Assembly: GCA_900544255.1 (NCBI GenBank)
Contig: UQUM01000048.1
Coordinates: forward strand, 1-13,515
Length of the DNA stretch: 13,515 nt
Source: an uncultured Sutterella sp.
GTDB lineage: Bacteria > Pseudomonadota > Gammaproteobacteria > Burkholderiales > Burkholderiaceae_F
Reading direction: 5' to 3'
The position numbers were made by a program, and so were the translations under genes. Each line of letters opens with the position of its first letter. The first letter of the stretch is position 1. The notes beneath the pieces are model-generated. The model worked only from the letters and a program-made list of their open reading frames with translations. It ran no database searches and was not told the DNA's origin. Shown here in pieces: positions 13,483 to 13,515 of this stretch.

Positions 13483-13515
13483 GGTATAATTGGAGGCTCC
13501 TCATCTACTGGAGCC
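13483..13515 (+). promoter_or_regulatory. Extended -10 promoter followed by a hairpin at the right edge
   Basis: TATAAT at 13485-13490 is preceded by GG in TCTGG, so the sequence TGGTATAAT has the TGn extended -10 element, which can work without a good -35; none is seen. The expected transcript start, near 13496-13498, falls at the beginning of a hairpin GGCTCC (13495-13500) / GGAGCC (13510-13515) with a 9-nt loop. The gene or RNA it serves is beyond the window. Confidence 0.5.

Larger units (their letters stand above)
13216..13515. other. Intergenic region after the kinase gene, no intact gene
   Basis: A 300-bp stretch of lower GC than the genes to its left. Besides the possible transposase remnant on the minus strand, it holds an imperfect hairpin with TCAGCG (13311-13316) and CGCTGA (13335-13340) arms, and at its right end a promoter and hairpin described separately. 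No open frame in it can be supported as a working gene. Confidence 0.6.

Overview
The window is about 13.5 kb of moderately GC-rich DNA. By protein resemblance it is a chromosomal piece of a betaproteobacterium. A host-associated Burkholderiales lineage such as Sutterellaceae would fit the combination of a small CydP-type oxidase subunit, an E. coli-like long-Q-loop bd oxidase, YaeQ, a FadL porin, PPK1 and a QseBC/PmrAB-like pair. The family-level placement is an inference from remembered resemblance, not from a search. Nearly all genes are ordinary chromosomal genes; mobile-element debris appears only at the two edges.

Layout, left to right. (1) 1-321 (+) is the C-terminal end of an IS110-type transposase cut by the window edge. 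It is followed by about 100 nt of non-coding DNA with small repeats and a bidirectional terminator at 426-465. (2) 551-1477 (-) is an alpha/beta hydrolase. (3) 1706-5036 (+) is a compact cytochrome bd oxidase operon: cydP, cydA, cydB, cydX (35 aa) and ybgE. The genes overlap or sit 1-49 nt apart, and a perfect hairpin lies between cydB and cydX. (4) 5038-6559 (-) is a probable two-gene unit of an AEC-family transporter and yaeQ. Its last gene ends only 1 nt from the end of ybgE on the other strand. (5) 6701-8011 (-) is a FadL-family outer membrane channel with its own terminator. (6) 8260-8703 (-) is a small DUF4870-like membrane protein with a terminator. (7) 8820-11012 (-) is polyphosphate kinase ppk1, with a Pho-box-like element in its promoter. 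(8) 11204-13215 (+), divergent from ppk1, is an OmpR-class response regulator and its histidine kinase. (9) 13216-13515 holds no intact gene. Its minus strand carries what looks like a frameshifted N-terminal remnant of an IS30-type transposase, and the last 31 nt hold a strong extended -10 promoter followed by a hairpin.

How the parts work together: the bd oxidase operon provides a quinol-oxidising terminal oxidase for low-oxygen respiration, with three small accessory membrane proteins encoded around the two catalytic subunits. PPK1 makes storage and stress polyphosphate. The neighbouring two-component system probably senses an envelope signal, and nothing in the sequence fixes its targets. 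I found no clear defence, CRISPR, phage or biosynthetic system. The more unusual signals are regulatory or architectural: the intercistronic cydB/cydX hairpin, the almost touching convergent operons, an 11-nt leader motif at identical distance before two separate genes, the Pho-box candidate, a composition break inside fadL, and the mobile-element traces at the edges.
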